DNA of 64,000 nt, taken from the NCBI RefSeq assembly GCF_052857255.1, contig NW_027526502.1:478501-542500 (forward strand), read 5' to 3'. Of this stretch, positions 46,233 to 56,035 are shown piece after piece (positions within the stretch are counted from its first letter, which is position 1; each line of letters starts with the position of its first letter). A program made the position numbers and the translations under genes. The notes under the pieces are model-generated. The model was not told the DNA's origin. It worked only from the letters and a program-made list of their open reading frames with translations, and ran no database searches. Source of the stretch: Amblyomma americanum. Taxonomy: Eukaryota > Arthropoda > Arachnida > Ixodida > Ixodidae.

Positions 46233-46562
46233 CTTGACTCGCTCCTGGCGAGCCTTCTCGGCCTCTTCGTCGACCTCGTCGTCAGAGCCGAACAGGTCCA
46301 CGTCGTCGTCGTCGGCGGTGGCCTTAGCGGGCTCGCCCTTCTGGCCCGGGAAAGCGGACCGCTCGGATGCCGAGTAGGAGCCGATGTGCCGGTACCAGCG
46401 GGCAGCGTGCGGGAACTTTTCCGCCGAGGGGGCGCCGCTCAACGCGCTGTACGTGGTCGCGTCGGCCTGCGACGGCTGGTAGCCCTCGACGTAACTGCGG
46501 AGCACTAGGTGCTCGTTCAGCTTGCTCACACCGGTGTCGGTTTTCAGGTCGCCGAATGCCAT
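46233..46562 (-). CDS. eEF1B-beta-like: Elongation factor 1-beta (eEF1B GEF subunit), exon 1
   Basis: The exon encodes residues 1-110: MAFGDLKTDTGVSKLNEHLV, then the GST-C-like helices (YVEGYQPSQADATTYSAL, FPHAARWYRHIGSY), a linker, and the acidic stretch DDDDVDLFGSDDEVDEE ending in KARQERVK. The N-terminal part binds the eEF1B gamma subunit and the acidic segment precedes the exchange domain. The donor is GTCAAG|GTGCGT and the 411-bp intron ends GTGCAG. Joined to exon 2 the protein is 211 residues, normal for the family. The start ATG is the first in frame and fits family N-termini. Confidence 0.96.
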
Positions 46563-46760
46563 GATGAACGCGTCTTCCTGCTGGTCAGCCTAATCACCGA
46601 CACGTTGTCCGCCTCAGCACGCCGAGGTAAAGAGAGATGCCCCGCTCCGAGCACAAGCTTGTTGCAACGTATTGCAGGGAAGAAAAAAAAAACAGTTGTA
46701 GGCGGCGCTGCATTCCTTATAATCCACTACGGTGGTGCCACTGGCAAGAGGGTGGGTAGT
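46563..46760 (-). promoter_or_regulatory. eEF1B promoter and 5' UTR region
   Basis: The region between the eEF1B start codon and the upstream LINE (about 230 bp) must hold the promoter. On the minus strand a pyrimidine tract CTCTCTTTACC lies at about 46625-46636. It could be a TCT/5'-TOP-type initiator as used by translation-factor genes. No TATA box stands out. Placement of the start site is inference. Confidence 0.4.
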
Positions 46761-46920
46761 AGGTTAGGTCGACAGGCAACAGCTTTTTTGGGGGGACCCA
46801 GAGCTCGAAGCAACCCGTGCAGAGAAGGAAGAATTAAGATCAAAGGGACAATGGAACCATAGGGGAAGAAAGAGACGCAAGCGCCAGGGCCAAGTTAATT
46901 CAGATATAGGTTTCATTAAC

Positions 46921-47626
46921 ATGCAAGGTGGCAGGAATAGACTGAAATGGGAGGAAATAGAAGAACAGTTAAGGCAGGAGGAATTAATGGTATATGGTTT
47001 AGTGGAAACGCATCTTAGAGACATGGAGCAACCACCCTGTTACCCAGACTACGCATGGGAATATTGCAATAGAACAGAGGGCAGCAGAAAGGGAGGTGGA
47101 ATTGGGGCATTCATTCATAAAAGTATGAATTTTCAAAGGGTTAGACTGGGATGCAGGGAACATTTATGGCTAAAAGGAACAGTGGCAGGCAAGCAAACAC
47201 TCCTTGGCTTTGTATACCTGTGGACAGGGGTTAATGCCAAAGAGGAAAACAGGAAAATGTTAGAATGTATTGCAAGCGACATTGATGAGCTAGGAGGACA
47301 GGGCGAGATATATAATTATATTAGGCGACATGAATGCACACATAGAAGACCTAAATGGGTACATGGATTCGACGGGAAGCATGCTGCAGGACATGTGTGA
47401 CAGGCATGATTTAGTTGTTTGCAACAGCACCGAGAAGTGTGGAGGGCTCATAACATGGGAGGCGGGGAGTTTGCACTCGACGATAGATTATGCACTAATG
47501 TCACATAGGATGTATAATAGATTAGGAGTAATGAACATAGTCGAAGATAGTTCCAGAAGTCTAGGTAGTGACCACAAGCGTATCAAGTTGAGCTTCAGAA
47601 GAAAAAGCAATGTAGGAATGAATTGA
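46921..47626 (+). pseudogene. LINE endonuclease, copy 1
   Basis: APE-type endonuclease motifs are in order: NRLKWEEIEEQL, GLVETHL (catalytic Glu), GGGIGAFIHKSMNF, LLGFVYLWTG, then after a one-base shift GDMNAHIEDL (Asp/Asn), STIDYALMS and SLGSDHKRIK (SDH). The shift lies near 47316. The frame ends at a TGA where copy 2 has CAA. Confidence 0.85.
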
Positions 47627-47665
47627 GATGAACAATCAGGGGGGAATTTTTACTCAGAAAAGCAA

Positions 47666-50103
47666 TTGGAAGCAGCAGCCAAACAAATCGAGAAAGTAAT
47701 TTTTGAGGATAGTGAAACAGAATGGACTTATACCAAATTAACTCGATTACTGGAGCTAGAGCTAGCTAAGGTGCGAGTAAAGCTAAAAGGGAAAAGATAC
47801 AAACCCAAGAGTTGGTGGGATGAGGAGGTCAAGAGGGCAATAGAAAAGCGCCAGGAAGCGTCCAGGGAACACAGATATTCCAAGAAGAGGGGGGAACCAA
47901 AACCCGAAGTAGACAGAAAATGGGATACCTTCATAAAGTGTAGAAGGGACGCATCCTATTTGATTAATGAGAAAATTAGAAGAAAGGGTGCCCAATGGAT
48001 GTCAAAAGTAAATAAAAAGGATAGAAAAGCAGCCCAAAAATTCTGGAAAAATCTAAATGCAATGAGTAATAAGACTAGGCTAGAACAAAGGTTTATTGTT
48101 ACAGATCAGGGTATTCGACTAGAAGGGGATGAAGCAATAAAACACATAGGAACAAGGATGACGGAAAAATTTACAGCAAAGCACGTGGTACATAATTTAT
48201 CGAAGGAGGATAGACCGGTTACAGCAATAGCTTCACTTGAGCAAGGAGAGTGGGAAAGGACAGAGAAGAAGGTTCCTAGTGGCACATCAACAGGACCAGA
48301 TGGTATCCCGATTATGTTGATAAAGAAGCTAGGACCAAAATCCAAGAAAACATTAATACAGGTAGTGAACAAAACGATAGTGGATGAGAAAGTCCGCGAT
48401 GAATGGCGATTAACTAGAATGAACATGATATATAAGGGAAAGGGGGACAAAGTAGACGTAAGTAACTATCGTCCCATAACAGTGACATCTGTGGTTTACA
48501 GGGTGGTGTTGCAGATTATAAAGGATAGACTGCAGGCTTGGGTGGAGAACGAGGTGGTGCTAGGGGAACTACAAAATTGGTTCCGGAAACAAAGGAGGTT
48601 GGAGGACAATCTATTTTCATTGACGCCAGTGTATAGAGATTGCTGAAAAGGCACACCGGCCCCTGTGGCTAGCATTTCTGGATATTAGTGGAGCCTATGA
48701 CAATGTTATTCAGGAGTATTTGTGGGACATACTGGGCGCATTGGATGTGGAAGATGGAGTAATTAACCTTTTAAAAGATATATATGAAAGTACCAGAGTG
48801 CTCATAAAATGTGGAAAAATGTATCAGGGCCTGTAGAGATACAGCGGGGGCTTAGGCAAGGATGTCCTCTATCACCTTTGTTGTTCATGTTGTACCTGCA
48901 AGGGTTGGAGACCAAGCTAGAGGGGAGCGGACTAGGTTTCAACCTATCTTTTTTCAAGCAAGGGGAATGGATTAAACAGACATTACCGGGACTAATATAC
49001 GCGGACGATATAGTGATAATGGCTGACAACAAGGAAGACCTACAAAAGTTGTTAGACATATGCAGTACAGAGGGAGATAGATTAGGCTTCAAGTATATAG
49101 TAAGGAAAAATCTGCAGTCATGATATTTAATGAAGAGGGCGGCGAGCATAGAATAAAGGAGTTCGTGCTAAAAGTAGTGAATGAGTACAAGTATCTTGGG
49201 GTGTGGATAAATAACAGTGCTGAGTCTCTGACAGAGCATGAAAAATATGTAATGAATAAAGCTAGTAGGAATGCAGCTGTCATGAAAAATAGGGCGCTGT
49301 GGAATTACAATACGTATGAGGTGGTAAGAGGGATCTGGAAAGGGGTGATGGTCCCTAGCCTGACCTTCGGTAATGCGGTCCTGTGTATGAGGCCAGATGT
49401 TCAAGCAAGGCTGGAAATTAAACAACGGGGAGTATGGAGGTTAGCTTTGGGAGCACATGGCAATACACCAAATCAGGGGGTACAGGGTGATATGGGATGG
49501 GCGTCTTTCGAGAGCAGAGAGGCTAGCAGTAAGATAGCATTTGAGGAACGATTGAGAAAGATGGAGGAAAAGCAGTGGGCTAGGAAAGTTTTCAGAGACC
49601 TGTATATAAAGAATGTTGACACGAAATGGAGAAAGCGAACTAGAAAATTGACAAGCAATATCTGGACAGCAGTAAGGGGGCAAATCAGCAATTATCGGTT
49701 AAGAGAAAGGTTAAAGAAACAGAGAGAGCTCTGTGGAAAACACGGATGCTGACGAAATCGGCACTGGGAACATGCCGGACCTTTAAACAGGAAATTGCCA
49801 AAGAAAATATCTATGATAATTGTAGGGGAAGTTCTTTGTTATTTGAGGCCAGTACTGGAGTTTTGCGGACTAAGACGTACAGAGTCAGGTATACCATGAG
49901 ATAGACACTTTGTGCATTGCGTGCGGAGAGGAGGAGGAAACGCTGAACACTTGATACTTTTCTGTAAAGGGCTTCACCCTACAGTGGAAAGCAGCGGTGC
50001 TGACTTACCCAAGGCATTGGGGTTTAGGAAAGTGGATTTTAAGAGGTTAGAAGTAACCAAGCGAAGGTTATCTGATTGGTGGCTAAAAGCAAGACAGGAG
50101 TAA
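47666..50103 (+). pseudogene. LINE reverse transcriptase, copy 1
   Basis: The first frame (to 48646) covers KPKSWWDEEVKRAIEKRQEA, SGTSTGPDGIPIMLIKKLG and SNYRPITVTSVVYRVVLQII. It breaks after NLFSLT. Further frames cover RGLRQGCPLSPLLFMLYLQG and the catalytic LIYADDIVIMADN, then EYKYLGVWINNSAESLTEHE and the post-RT region. The YADD box is intact but the protein is split by several shifts. Confidence 0.88.
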
Positions 50104-50341
50104 AATTTCACAAGACATGGCTAGGTGGCTTGAGCCACCGCCCGATTTAAAGGGTTCAGCCGTATCCATCCATACAGGGACGCGTTTTTATATGCCGGGT
50201 TTTTAAAAATTCCTGTGCGCAAAACACTGGCCTAATCGAGAGCAAACACTGCTCACAAGGTAGAATATTATTGCCTAAGTTGTTCGAAATCTAAATAAAC
50301 ATCGGTACTTGCCTTCATTTGGTGGAATTAGTGATACATAT

Positions 50342-50639
50342 AATTGGTTTTGGTGGAAAGGAAATGGCGCAGTATCTGTCTCATATATCGTTGGACAACC
50401 ACGCCGTAAGAGAAGGGATAAAGGAGGGATTGAAAGAAGAAAGGAAGAAGAGGCGCCGTAGTGGAGGTCTCCGGAATAGTTTCGACCACCTGGGGATCTT
50501 TAACGTGCACTGACATCGCACAGCACACGGGCGCCTTAGCGGTTTGCTCCATAAAAACGCAGCCGCCGCGGTCGGGTTCGAACGCGGGAACTCCGGATCA
50601 GTAGTCGAGCGCCCTAACCACTGAGCCACCGCGGCGGGT
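50342..50639 (-). mobile_element. tRNA-derived SINE, Ruka-like, copy B
   Basis: On the minus strand the tRNA-like head has A box GGTGGCTCAGTGGTTAGG and B box region GCGTTCGAACCC. The body follows (GCGCCCGTGTGCTGTGCGAT, CCAGGTGGTCGAAAC, TACGGCGCC) and it ends in ACCAATTA. The element is full length with respect to the other copies. Confidence 0.85.
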
Positions 50640-50768
50640 CCTTGGAATTAGTGAGAAAGTGTTCTCGGCTACGAGTAGTTTTTGCGGACGCGAACCAAGC
50701 AGTTTTTCTCACAGGCTGCGCTATCTGCCGGATGGCGAGGCAAACGGCGCGCTTCTCGCATTTTTTTT

Positions 50769-51054
50769 AATTGGTTTTTTGGGGAAAGGAAATGGCGCAG
50801 TATCTGTCTCATATATCGTTGGGCACCTGAATCGCGCCGTAAGGGAAGGGATAAGAGAGGGAGTGAAAGAAGAAAGGAAGAATTAGGTGCCGTAGTGGAG
50901 GGCTCCGGTTTAATTTCGACCACCTGGGGATCTTTAACGTGCACTGACATCGCACAGCACACGGGCGCCTTAGCGTTTTTCCTCCATAAAAACGCAGCCG
51001 CCGCGGTCGGGTTCGAACCCGGGAACTCCGGATCAGTAGTCGAGCGCCCTAACC
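50769..51054 (-). mobile_element. tRNA-derived SINE, Ruka-like, copy C, head truncated
   Basis: The body is nearly the same as copy B, same strand. The B box GGGTTCGAACCC is intact, but the head stops at GGTTAGGGCGCTCG and the A-box start (GGTGGCTCAGT) is missing where the MITE end begins. Confidence 0.83.
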
Positions 51055-51102
51055 GGAACGTCGTTTTTTAAAATCCGGCACATAAAAACGTAAGTCCCTG
51101 TA

Positions 51103-52667
51103 AAATGAGCCCTTTTTCACGCTAGTTTATTTGGTAATACACGCATCGGAAAGGTTCACCTCGATTAGAGTGAACTAGAAGATAGAGTGTGTCAAACGCC
51201 TATACCGCCGGTGTCAACGTCCTTAGACAGTTTCAGTTTCGCAGCTTGCTAGCGTGCCTATCGCGGACGTCGCTGGAACTAACGGCGCTGCAGTCGCGCT
51301 TTTCTACACATCTCGCGCGTCGTCCTCTACACCCTCGTAAAGACGGGCGGCGCCGCGCCCATACCTGCAGGTAAATTAATTTTTTTCCGGCGTGAGCAAT
51401 CAAGAATGTGGCATAACTGCTGTTGGTACGTGGCGAAAACCTGTCCCGCTTGGAGGGCACAAATTTCTTTTTACTTGTTTTTTTGTTTATGTACTAGGTT
51501 TTCCATATATTACAATCCAAGTTTGACTCGAGAGAGCACAATTAACAGCGTGAAAACAATTGTCTTTCTTATGCAGTGTTTCTTTTATCGCTAGATGGTG
51601 CATATTACATAAGCATTAACAAGAAAAAAATTACAAAATAAATTTTTGGTGCGCACATATATGACTAACAGAGGTTAGGGAGTAAATGCAAGGAAACGGG
51701 CTTTGCTTCCGTGACGGCAGGAGTGGGCTATTTCATACAGGGAATCTGATCATACTAAACTTGCTTAGAAATTTGTGCTGTACAAATTAGACTGACCCTG
51801 CACCGTCGCGCCAACTTCTTCCCCTCACCCATCCGTACCCCCAGCCCGAGCAATCAACAGCCGAACAGCCACTTCGCGACGACAGAGATCGGTCTCCCCC
51901 CTTTTCATGCGCCACGCTGAGCGATGACACATCCGACTCACAAAGACGACGTTGATGGGGACTCCCGGAAAACTTCCATTCGCATACGTTACTGAACTTC
52001 GCCAGTCTTTAACAAAGGAAAAGCGAAGTCAGCTCCCTGCTTCTGCGGCTACTGCAAATTGGTACCTGCGCCAGAGTCTTTTTATTGTTAAAATTGCCGC
52101 TCTATGAAAACCAAAATGAGGGCTAGCGCTCTGATTCATGCCTGTTCCAGAGATTTTGGGATGTCTTCAACGTGTAGTTTCACACCTTTCACACCGGGAC
52201 GTCATGGGAACGCGGAGGTCGTAAGTTAGGTTACAGCAAAATAAATGTAAACAAGGCCGGAATTCAGGTGGGGGAGGGGCCAAGCGCCTCATAAGAATAC
52301 TTGGGGGGGGGGGGGGGGTGCCCCTCCCCCCTTGCTCTTTTTGTTCCGGCGTCCCGAGCCTAATGTAGAAGAAATACGTTCAATCAAAATTGCCGATTGG
52401 GCGGGTTCGTAGGGCATGATTCGAAATGACCAGCATGGTCGTTACCTTCGTCTATTAATTCACGTAAACTTTTACGCAAGCCTGCTCAAGAGTTGGAATC
52501 TCAAAAAAATGAATAAGCAGCGATTATATCGCAGTTTTTGCATGGCTCACGTTACCTCAAATTGTCTGCTTGGTCGGCTGTTGAAACGAAACAGAAACAG
52601 TATGAAAGAAAAAAAAACATGCAGATTATATTGAGCTGGCGCAAGTGAATGTCATGTCATGGCTCGT
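51103..52667. other. Nothing recognised; one poly-G run
   Basis: A run of 16 G lies at 52303-52318, next to a C-rich tract that could pair with it. No gene or nameable repeat was found. Confidence 0.4.
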
Positions 52668-52683
52668 GTATACTAGTGTCTTG

Positions 52684-52851
52684 AAGTCGAGAGTTCGACG
52701 AAAACTCGTCTGGTCGGGGACAAACATGTTGACGAAGAAGAAGGAGCGCCGACCAAAGAAAACAAACAAAAACATAAACAAGGCTCCCGTACGGGAGCCG
52801 AAACGTCTGTTTATGTTTTTTGTTTTCTTTGGTCGGCGCTCCTTCTTCTTC
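52684..52851 (+). mobile_element. Penelope-like element end with near-perfect palindrome and 14-bp target duplication
   Basis: A 168-bp insertion is bounded by direct repeats ATACTAGTGTCTTG at 52670-52683 and 52852-52865. Most of it (52734-52851) is a near-perfect inverted repeat: left arm GAAGAAGAAGGAGCGCCGAC, right arm GTCGGCGCTCCTTCTTCTTC, with the perfect 18-bp centre GGCTCCCGTACGGGAGCC (52782-52799). The centre is followed by GAAACGTCTG. The string GAGCCGAAACGTC after a GAAGAAGG segment is, from memory, typical of Penelope-like element ends, where hammerhead ribozymes have been described. No coding sequence is present. Confidence 0.6.
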
Positions 52852-52948
52852 ATACTAGTGTCTTGCGCACCATTCCGAATAAAAAAAAACATTCAACCCA
52901 AAAAATTGGTTTCTCTACTTCAGTTGACGAATTATTAATGGAAGTGTG

Positions 52949-53690
52949 TTACTTCATGGATACCTGGCCATGGCCATATCTGTGCTTGAGGAGATGGCTC
53001 CGCACACATTTGACGACGCGAGGAATGTCACACATAAAATGAAAGCACTTCCCCTCAGGTAGACAAGAATGTTGAATCTTGTGACAAGGGGATGCAATGT
53101 TGCCACTGATTCCCATGTGCTGCCACATTGAATGATTATTTCCAGCACCATATATCGCTGACCACCGATATGACAGTCGCTCCGTACTTGTGCAGTTAGA
53201 TAACTGCCTCCAACACAAGTTGCGCCAAAATGTTTCCAGGTGCAGCTCCTTTCGTGACAAAGGCCCAGTTTTCAAGCACAGGCACAAACATAAGAACAGG
53301 AGCATGGTCCGCAAGCTCCGTGCTTCCTTCTGGAATGTCACCGTAATCGACAAAGCCGTCAATCTTATATGTCGACTTGCTGAAGTTGTACGCCTGGCCC
53401 AGTTTTGTTTCATTTAATATATATCAGAGTGCCAAATCCCTGGCCACCCATTCTTCCACCTAACTCCTTTGTATTGCTTCCAATCAAATGGAGTTGAACC
53501 CAAACTTGAAATGTAGGCCTTTAAGGACTTGAGTTAGACGACTCATAGAGGCATCATATGTCATAATTAAGCCTGTATAAGCTCGTGGGCTGGCTATCCT
53601 CAGCATGAAACAGTTTAACAACCACTCAGCATTGTAGCGCGCATATGCCACATGCTGACTTTGATTTTTAGCTGCTTTAAAGCGCATTGT
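52949..53690 (-). pseudogene. P-like THAP transposase catalytic-domain remnant
   Basis: On the minus strand, in three frames, one reads LRIASPRAYTGLIMTYDASM and SRLTQVLKGLHFKFGFNSI (53690-53484), then ILNETKLGQAYNFSKSTYKI, DGFVDYGDIP and STELADHAPVLMFVPVLENW (53420-53190), then a shift and NNHSMWQHMGISGN and FHFMCDIPRVVKCVRSHLLK (53110-52949). This is the order of the THAP9/P-element nuclease core. The first catalytic Asp (family (I/L)xDE) is read as NE. No THAP domain or C-terminus is attached and no terminal repeats were found. It is a decayed copy of a family different from the one at 36-40 kb. Confidence 0.82.
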
Positions 53691-54041
53691 AGATAAGCCT
53701 TCTGCGTTTTGTTTTTAATCTTGTAATTTGCATATTACTTGTTACTGGGTTGTGAGCGATAAAGCGGTGGCACATCGCAAATGAGGGTTATAAATGTTCC
53801 CCTTTTCTTTCAATAAACAGTTGGTAGTGTGAGCATGTGTCGTCTTCATTGCGCCGCAGTTTTTTTTCAGTCATGCACCAACTCGCCCCACAGGCCGTCA
53901 TACTAAAGTGACAGCGCACGTCTGCGTGAGGCACACTGTGCAGCTCGCAGACGTCAAGCTGTACGAAACAATTCACAGCACTGTTTGAAGGGCGTGTTTA
54001 TCTGACTCATCTGCTAAAAGCACACATTGGGGCTTGGAGAG
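53691..54041. other. Nothing firmly recognised
   Basis: CAATAAACAGTTGGTAGTGTGAGC at about 53811 looks like the edge of a dispersed repeat, without further support. Confidence 0.3.
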
Positions 54042-54044
54042 TAA

Positions 54045-54969
54045 TACCCCTGTCACACGGCCAGTTTCAATCACCCTCGAGTCGAGGGTCTTCGAGATTC
54101 TCAATCGCCATCGAACTCGCCGCTGCTACACGGCAAATCTCAATGGCCATTGAAATGGTTCTCGTGTCTCACTCTACGCTTGTGCGGCGCCACAATCGCT
54201 ACTTCATATTTTACAAAAATAACAAACATATTTGATAAATGTATACGAAATGCTTAAATACACGCATACGCGCATGTCGTTTAAAATCCTTTTAATTGGG
54301 CGCACGCGACGGACAGATGCAGACACTGCTGTAGCCATTCTAATACAAGACGAGCCAAAACCATGCCAGTCCAACTGCGTCGGAGCGCTGCTTCGTCAGG
54401 CTTAAGACCGAGGAAATCGCCATGATATCTGAAAAACAAGAGCTATTTTTCTCTTGAAACTTTATGCGAGAGTAAGAATGGGCAAATCGAAGGCGAATAC
54501 AACAGCTTAGAACACGATATTGCTTTGAGGGATTAGCGACGAAGCTGTTATCGCTGTGAAGCGGACGGGCAGGATGCCGCCATGTTGTCAACGTTAAGTA
54601 CGCAAGCAACGCAAAGACTGCAACGCAAAATTAATGCGCTTAATGCACTTAAAACCACTCTAATATATTTTTAAAATAATTTTACAAGCTGCTTACATTA
54701 AATTTTATGCGAATAATGTTTGTTCATGTTTCTGCACCGTGAATGTGTCGTGTACGGAAGTGCGCTTGGCGCCGCTCGGAGCAACGCTAGCAACCTTGGG
54801 CAGCGCTCGAAGGCCCTCGAAATCTCGATGGAGTTCTGCGCTACTCCGTTGACTCGATAGGCTATTGACTCGATCGCCATTGAAACTGCCCGTGTGGCAG
54901 CGCTCGATCGCCTTTGAGTCGATAGACTATCGGTTCGAGGGCCCTCGAAATGCCCGTGTGACAGGGGTA
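54045..54969. mobile_element. MITE with TACCCCTGTCACACGG ends and TAA duplication
   Basis: The left end is TACCCCTGTCACACGG and the right end, reverse complemented, TACCCCTGTCACACGG. Both are followed by subterminal TCGA-rich palindromic segments such as CCTCGAGTCGAGG and CGAGGGCCCTCG. TAA precedes and follows the 925-bp element (54042-54044 and 54970-54972). A 3-bp TAA/TTA duplication fits PIF/Harbinger. The interior (about 54200-54700) is AT-rich and non-coding. Confidence 0.78.
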
Positions 54970-55157
54970 TAAAGCCGCGTTCAGACTACAGTCGCAACCG
55001 CCGTAAACGTCGTACACATCGCATTCTGCGCAACTGCTGTAACTTCCTTTTACGCAACTAAAAACCGCCGATGTTCACACGAGCCCTTCGGTTAAGATAC
55101 GTTTGTTACGACCGGCCAATCACCGCTCTCGGAAAACTGCTCCCCGCATTTTTCAAC

Positions 55158-55492
55158 ATGGCGCCGGTTAGCAGGCGGGTGTTAGCGGAGGTCGAGGCAC
55201 TTCACGCTCAAAATGAGCTCATCGTCGTGTATGCCCTTGACCAACGCCGACGGCGGCGTCGTAGAAGAATGTGGGTGCGGAAAATCTTCCTTGACAGAGC
55301 CGTAGACGGAGACTTCCACAATCTTTTTGCGAACCTGAGGACTGGCGACACTGCGCTGTTCTACAACTTCGTGCGGATGTCACCGCAGCAGTTCGACTTC
55401 CTCGAAAGCCTTGTGAGACCACTTATTGAAGTGCAACAAACGCCACTGCGAGAATCTTTATCATCTGCTGAGCGTTTGGCTATAACGCTAAG
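55158..55492 (+). pseudogene. PIF/Harbinger (HARBI1-like) transposase, first exon only
   Basis: The exon starts ATGGCGCCGG and encodes an Arg-rich stretch (QRRRRRRRRMWVRKIFLDRA), then FHNLFANLRTGDTALFYNFV, RMSPQQFDFLESLVRPLI and SSAERLAITLR. The pattern FxxLxxxLR, F(V/R)MSxxxFDxLLxLVxPxI and ERLAITLR is the N-terminal nuclear part of HARBI1-like transposases, which precedes the DDE nuclease. It ends at a good donor (CTAAG|GTAAGC) exactly where introns commonly lie in this family. No DDE exon was found downstream; another P-like element occupies the sequence from 56036. About 180 bp upstream, directly beside the MITE at 54045, GCCGCGTTCAGACTACAGTC may be the element's left end. Inactive as seen. 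Confidence 0.78.
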
Positions 55493-55814
55493 GTAAGCAT
55501 TATCTGGGCGTTTCTGCGTTCTTTTCTCTGCTTCAGATGGTAGACGCGGATGCAAGCGAGCTGCGCGGAGAACTGTTGACGAAATCTGTTTTTTTTTGTT
55601 TTTGCAGAGAGAAAGCTGCGGTGTCATGTATAATAAGAGGATTTATCTTCTAGTCACAGCGATGGGCATATATTGGTGGCACGGATATTCCGGCCGTTAT
55701 ATTTTCACGGCAGGAGAAAGGCGGCGCTGCACAAACTTGTTTCGGTTGGCTTTTTTTTTTTGCTACCACGGCTTGTTTGCACGAAAACAAACTGCGATTT
55801 AAAATCAAAACAAG

Positions 55815-55893
55815 TTCTTCATTCAGCAGGTATTGAACCCTAGCCTTTCGCGTGTGAAGAGAGTTGACTAACCACTACGCTACTGAGCGCGTG
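55815..55893 (-). mobile_element. tRNA(Val)-like SINE head or tRNA pseudogene
   Basis: The minus strand reads GCGTAGTGGTTAGTCAACTC (A-box region), then TTCACACGCGAAAGG and the B box GGTTCAATACC (55839-55829). The middle resembles a tRNA-Val anticodon arm with CAC. The acceptor ends do not pair, so it is not a functional tRNA. Confidence 0.55.
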
Positions 55894-56035
55894 AATTTTG
55901 CCGCCCTTCAAAACGCATCTAGAGAAGGATAACGTTCGCAGTGACCCTAGCGAAAATTACCCCTTTTTTGCCTCAATTTTGATACACAGGCGTTTGACAC
56001 AATTATAGTGCCTAGAATATACTTAACTATAGTGT

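Larger units (their letters stand above)
46795..50172 (+). mobile_element. LINE copy 1 (tick-type, 3' tail TCCA), mutated
   Basis: Starting near 46795, the element encodes an APE endonuclease (MQGGRNRLKWEEIEEQL, YGLVETHLRDME, GDMNAHIEDLNG, GSDHKRIKLSF) and then the same RT protein as copy 2 at 59.9-62.7 kb. ORF1 is absent, so it is 5'-truncated. Relative to copy 2, frame-breaking differences are a shift near 47316, a TGA at 47626, an extra base near 48627, an extra TA near 49101, a lost base near 49661, changes near 49894 and 49942, and a 12-base deletion near 50030. The 3' end matches copy 2 up to GGTTCAGCCGTATCCATCCA, where it meets the TA-type element at 50175. Confidence 0.9.
50175..51100. 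mobile_element. TA-flanked MITE carrying two SINE insertions
   Basis: The left end reads TA-CAGGGACGCGTTTTTATATG then CCGGGTTTTT. The right end, reverse complemented, reads TA-CAGGGACTTACGTTTTTATG then TGCCGGATTTT. The ends match over about 30 bp with small gaps, flanked by TA (50173-50174 and 51101-51102), as in Tc1/mariner-type elements. It inserted at the 3' tail of LINE copy 1. Two SINEs (50342-50639 and 50769-51054) make up most of its 926 bp, so the original MITE was only about 340 bp. Confidence 0.75.
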
